Origin: Massilibacteroides vaginae
GTDB taxonomy: Bacteria > Bacteroidota > Bacteroidia > Bacteroidales > Tannerellaceae
DNA: 64,000 nt
Assembly: GCF_900178525.1 (NCBI RefSeq)
Contig: NZ_FXDJ01000009.1
Location: forward strand, 248,001-312,000
Direction of reading: 5' to 3'
This document shows, one piece after another, positions 61,215 to 64,000 of this stretch. Numbering within the stretch: the stretch's first letter is position 1; every line of letters starts with the position of its first letter. The notes beneath the pieces were generated by a model. That model was not told the DNA's origin. It saw only the letters and a program-made list of their open reading frames with translations, and did not search any database. The translations under genes were made by a program, and so were the position numbers.

Positions 61215-62516
61215 CTATTTACCTCTTTTTCGTTTCCTTTTCTTCTTCATTCTATTGGCAAATTCTTGTTCCTCGTAATCTTCGTCCTGTACATCGGGAA
61301 GCAGACTGCCCAACCCCTCTATCAGATCAGGCTCATTATAGGCAGGTTGTTCCTTGTTCAGAAAATCAAAAAGCTCGTGTGGTGTTTCGGACTCTTCCTT
61401 AGTATTATTCTGGGATGAGCGGCTTGAATGTGTTGTATTGTCATTTGTGGTTTGCTTCCTATTTTCTATTGCCTGTTCATCCCACCATTTATTAAATACA
61501 TTAGCAGATAGATTTTTACCCAATTGCGAGCCGTTCCATACGGTACGGCTTTCGTGGTCTATAAAAGTCATTCCATAAATACGACCTTCATCATTCCTGC
61601 GGACAACGGTATTAATGCCCTGCTCCAATAGCTGCTTCTTAAAATCTGTTTCATTATTGGATGTATGCATACCAGCTTCAATAGTATTTTTAAGCACCTC
61701 TTTTGCAGGGTTGGTTTTCATATTTTCCTTTGATTTTTCAAAGTGTTTTTCAAGCTGGGTCATTCCTGCTTCTTTGCCAAACAGTGAAGACTTGAACGGA
61801 TTACTTGCCTTTTGTCCATACTCATTTAAAGCAAAATACACTAAACCCTGTTTTGGTTGACCGTGTAATTCACCTTTAACTTCTTCGGAAGTTATATTAA
61901 AAAGAGAAAGTAAAGCGTTGTAAGCTCCTAGACTTTGGTACTGATAATATTTGGGCAAGTGGCGGGTAACGGATGCTATTTGGCTTTTTATATCTCCTTT
62001 GGTATAATCCACGGATTTAAAAATTCGGTCACTATTTGACTGGTATTGCTCTGTAGCGGGCTTCAAATCATATTGCTGTTCCAATTTCCTGCATACAGCC
62101 ATTGAACGTGGATGATCATAACTGTCCGGTATTTTTGCACCGTTGAGTTGCACGCAGGTGGTTACGATATGTATATGGGTGCGTTCAATATCGGTATGCT
62201 TGAATACCACATACGGCTGATTGCCATAACCCATTTCTTGCATGTATTGCTCCGCTATATTTCTGAACTGCTCATCACTAACCTTATCCGCAGGGTCAGG
62301 ATTCAGCGAAATGTGACGAACAGGCTTTTCTGTTTTGTTATTTGCCAGCAAATAAGGCTCGAAATAGCGGTTGAGAAAAGCGGTAGTGTAGTTGTCGTTC
62401 AGCACTTCGGGTATCTTATTCGTGAGCAAAACATGTCCATTTTCCTCGTGCACTTTAAGCAGATTGTAAGAAATTGCTCCGATCATGTTCGCACCTTTTC
62501 CAATTTTTGCTATCAT
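61215..62516 (-). CDS. mobB: MobB relaxase (MOBP-type)
   Basis: A 433-residue relaxase that nicks oriT and stays bound to the 5' end of the transferred strand. Motif III with metal-binding histidines is seen as FKHTDIERTHIHIVTT (His107, His114, His116). The N-terminal GKGANMIGAISYNLLK and the block RHISLNPDPAD are typical of Bacteroidota MobB/BmgA proteins. The expected catalytic Tyr lies in the N-terminal region. The C terminus is charged and disordered, ending with a Lys/Arg-rich tail. It overlaps mobA by four bases. Confidence 0.92.
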   Translation of the reverse strand: MIAKIGKGANMIGAISYNLLKVHEENGHVLLTNKIPEVLNDNYTTAFLNRYFEPYLLANNKTEKPVRHISLNPDPADKVSDEQFRNIAEQYMQEMGYGNQPYVVFKHTDIERTHIHIVTTCVQLNGAKIPDSYDHPRSMAVCRKLEQQYDLKPATEQYQSNSDRIFKSVDYTKGDIKSQIASVTRHLPKYYQYQSLGAYNALLSLFNITSEEVKGELHGQPKQGLVYFALNEYGQKASNPFKSSLFGKEAGMTQLEKHFEKSKENMKTNPAKEVLKNTIEAGMHTSNNETDFKKQLLEQGINTVVRRNDEGRIYGMTFIDHESRTVWNGSQLGKNLSANVFNKWWDEQAIENRKQTTNDNTTHSSRSSQNNTKEESETPHELFDFLNKEQPAYNEPDLIEGLGSLLPDVQDEDYEEQEFANRMKKKRKRKRGK

Positions 62517-62956
62517 TTTTCTTCGCTTTTGTATAGGTATTTTGTTTCAAACTCCTGCGTTAATTGGATAACTTGTTGACATAATGTCGCCATTTCTGCG
62601 GTTTGCTTTTCCAATTTAAAGAGATAAGCAGCGGCTTTCTTCTCTGAAAAATTGCGATAAAGTATCTTCACTATCTGGTTATAATTTATACCAACTGCTC
62701 TAAACTGGCTGTATAATTTGGTCAGTTGTGCATGGTAATCCATAGCAGCTACATCAATTTTAACCGTCTTAATCTCCCGTTGTAGTAAAAGAGAAATAAT
62801 AAATTTTGCTTTGTTGCTTATACCTGACGCTTCAAAAAGCGACAGGAGTTTCGCATTCTCTTCGTCATTCAGACGAAAAACATGGCGGTGCGTGCTTGGG
62901 TTTAGCTTTGGCTTACGTCCGCCTTTGTTCTGTTTGTTGTTACTGTTCTCATTCAT
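62513..62956 (-). CDS. mobA: MobA mobilisation accessory protein
   Basis: A 147-residue DNA-binding accessory protein of the relaxosome. A basic N-terminal tail (GGRKPKLNPSTHRHVFRLND) leads into a ribbon-helix-helix-like region, then MDYHAQLTKLYSQFRAVGINYNQIVK, which is typical of the plasmid mobilisation (MobC/NikA) family. The ATG at 62956 is preferred over a GTG three bases earlier. It overlaps mobB by four bases and lies next to the oriT-like inverted repeats. Confidence 0.88.
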   Translation of the reverse strand: MNENSNNKQNKGGRKPKLNPSTHRHVFRLNDEENAKLLSLFEASGISNKAKFIISLLLQREIKTVKIDVAAMDYHAQLTKLYSQFRAVGINYNQIVKILYRNFSEKKAAAYLFKLEKQTAEMATLCQQVIQLTQEFETKYLYKSEEK

Positions 62957-62959
62957 CAC

Positions 62960-63689
62960 AAATCCATTTTAAAATTTTATAAAACCCCGACTTTGGAGGG
63001 TGTTTTTCGGCTCCCGGCAGGGCAAGTTGTTTTGGGGCACGAAATACGTTTCGAGTGCCTCAAAACATAACTTGCTCTATTCTGGTGAATAGAAAATCCG
63101 CCCTGCGGGACGGATTCTATTTAGTGGAAAAAGCAGCTTCATGCTGCTTCTTATTTTACCTTTCTTGATGGAATAGCATTCTATCAAACCGTCAGAAAAA
63201 CCCCCTTTGCAAAGTAAAGGTTGATTTTATAAACTATTGATATATAGAATACTGCCAAAGTATTCCGTTAAAAGCCAAAGTGTACAACGCTTTAAAAACC
63301 ACCTCTATTAATCGCTTTCTTTGTTTCAAGGTTCTACAGAAAGCTTTGAAAAAAACAGTAAAGAAAAAAGTAAAAAAAGAGATATGTATCTGTGCAAATC
63401 CTGTAAAAAATAAAAGCATAAAGTTTTAAAAATATAAAAACGCTAAAACGTAAAAGCGGTAAATAAGAAAAGCAGAAAAGAAAGTTTAACTGAAGTAAAG
63501 CATATTTCTACCTGCAAAACTTCACGGATTGAAATTTTACAATCAGGTTTCATGTGAATGAAAAAGGGAAAAACGACAAGCAATTACGCAAAAGGTAAAA
63601 AAGAAATATTAGAACAAAGAAAGGTACAAATGAAGGTTTTTGTTTGCCTGTACCGATTTAAAGAAAAGCATCAATAAATTTTTAAATAA
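62960..63689. other. Long intergenic region between mobA and parA
   Basis: About 730 bp between divergent mob and par genes. The left part (63020-63150) holds three successive inverted repeats. The right part (about 63330-63690) is very purine-rich on the plus strand, with many A-runs and no supported gene; it may be a long leader of the ParA gene. Confidence 0.55.
63022..63149. other. Candidate origin of transfer (oriT) with three inverted repeats
   Basis: Three hairpins follow each other. The first (63023-63075) has GCAAGTT paired with AACTTGC, then GTTTTGGGGCAC with GTGCCTCAAAAC (one mismatch), then CGAAA-TACG-TTTCG at its tip. The second is AATAGAAAATCCG (63088-63100) with CGGATTCTATT (63111-63121). 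The third is AAGCAGC (63131-63137) with GCTGCTT (63143-63149). The place just upstream of mobA-mobB is where oriT lies in related elements. The nick site itself is not assigned. Confidence 0.6.
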
Positions 63690-64000
63690 TGGAAACGACA
63701 AAGAAAACTTTAAAAATCAGCTTCTACACACAAAAGGGAGGTGTAGGCAAATCAACGATCACTACGCTGTTGGCTAGTGTGCTGCACTACCGTTTAGGTT
63801 ACAACGTACTAGTAATGGATTGCGACTTTCCGCAACACAGTTTAACCAATATGCGTGCGAGGGATTTAAAAACGGTCATGGAAAATGACTATCACAAGAA
63901 AGCTGCTATGAAGCAGTTTCAGACTATCAATAAGAAGGCCTACACCATCGTCAAGAGCAAAGCGGAAAACGCATTGGAAAACGCATTTGAGCAGACAGAA
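63690..64000 (+). CDS. ParA family ATPase (3'-partial)
   Basis: The first 103 codons of a ParA/MinD-type ATPase that runs off the window. It begins METTKKTLKISFYTQ and has the deviant Walker A KGGVGKST (residues 16-23), then the LVMDCDFPQHS motif (Walker A' type). In Bacteroidota conjugative elements this gene (often called traA) starts the transfer operon and lies divergent from mobA. The ATG at 63690 follows a purine-rich leader. Confidence 0.9.

Noticed and set aside
61116-61418. Hydrophobic 100-codon frame on the plus strand between mobC and mobB.
   Set aside because: Most of it overlaps the 3' end of mobB in reverse; its hydrophobicity comes from the complement of Lys/Glu-rich codons.

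Overview
The window looks like a chromosome segment of a Bacteroidota bacterium, most likely order Bacteroidales. The support is: promoters of the TAnnTTTG (-7) type with no Shine-Dalgarno sequences, Mfa1/Mfa2-type fimbrial lipoproteins, GH43 and GH31 lipoproteins of the Bacteroidales glycan-degrading kind, two RteC-family regulators, and a MobA/MobB/MobC/ParA conjugation module. Genus cannot be fixed from the sequence.

Positions 1-30,700 read mostly as host chromosome with accessory scars. They hold an unrecognised gene at the left edge, an ABC-F-like ATPase whose first nucleotide-binding domain lacks its middle, a DUF493 protein, an acyltransferase, an EmrAB-TolC-like efflux set (MFS, HlyD, TolC) with an AraC regulator, a decayed maltose-acetyltransferase-like gene, a truncated ORF6N gene, a lipoprotein, an alkaline-phosphatase-family enzyme, a HipBA toxin-antitoxin pair, two identical tRNA-Val(TAC) genes, and a divergent GH43/GH31 pair. 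A fimbrial operon on the minus strand follows (OmpA-like fragment, Mfa1 major subunit, Mfa2 anchor, two paralogous 900-residue tip-like lipoproteins). A Qnr-like pentapeptide protein and a TetR regulator come last.

Positions of about 30,900-64,000 are an AT-rich integrative conjugative element that continues beyond the right edge. In order: RteC, two excisionase-like helix-turn-helix proteins, DUF4099/DUF3945 protein, topoisomerase III, an ORF6N-PLD-like fusion, an IS256-family insertion with 8-bp target duplication, a small histone-H1-like gene missed by ordinary ORF length cut-offs, a TetR-FabF cargo pair with matching operators, DUF1896, a 1794-residue DarB-like methylase-helicase, a second RteC, and a large cargo block. 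That block is a patatin-like phospholipase, small envelope proteins and an RND efflux system on one strand, with divergent AraC, TlpA-like thioredoxin and a response-regulator fragment. Then come MobC (coupling protein), MobB (relaxase), MobA, an oriT-like cluster of inverted repeats, and the start of a ParA ATPase. No integrase is visible.

The most unusual signals are: (1) a long perfect palindrome inside both ORF6N genes at the same codons, with compensating base changes between the copies; (2) a dispersed intergenic repeat built of three 21-bp units in shuffled order and orientation at three loci; (3) an eight-gene unidirectional block joining RND efflux to a patatin phospholipase; (4) the TetR-FabF pair with near-identical operators; (5) nested inverted repeats in the leader of the ABC-F-like gene.
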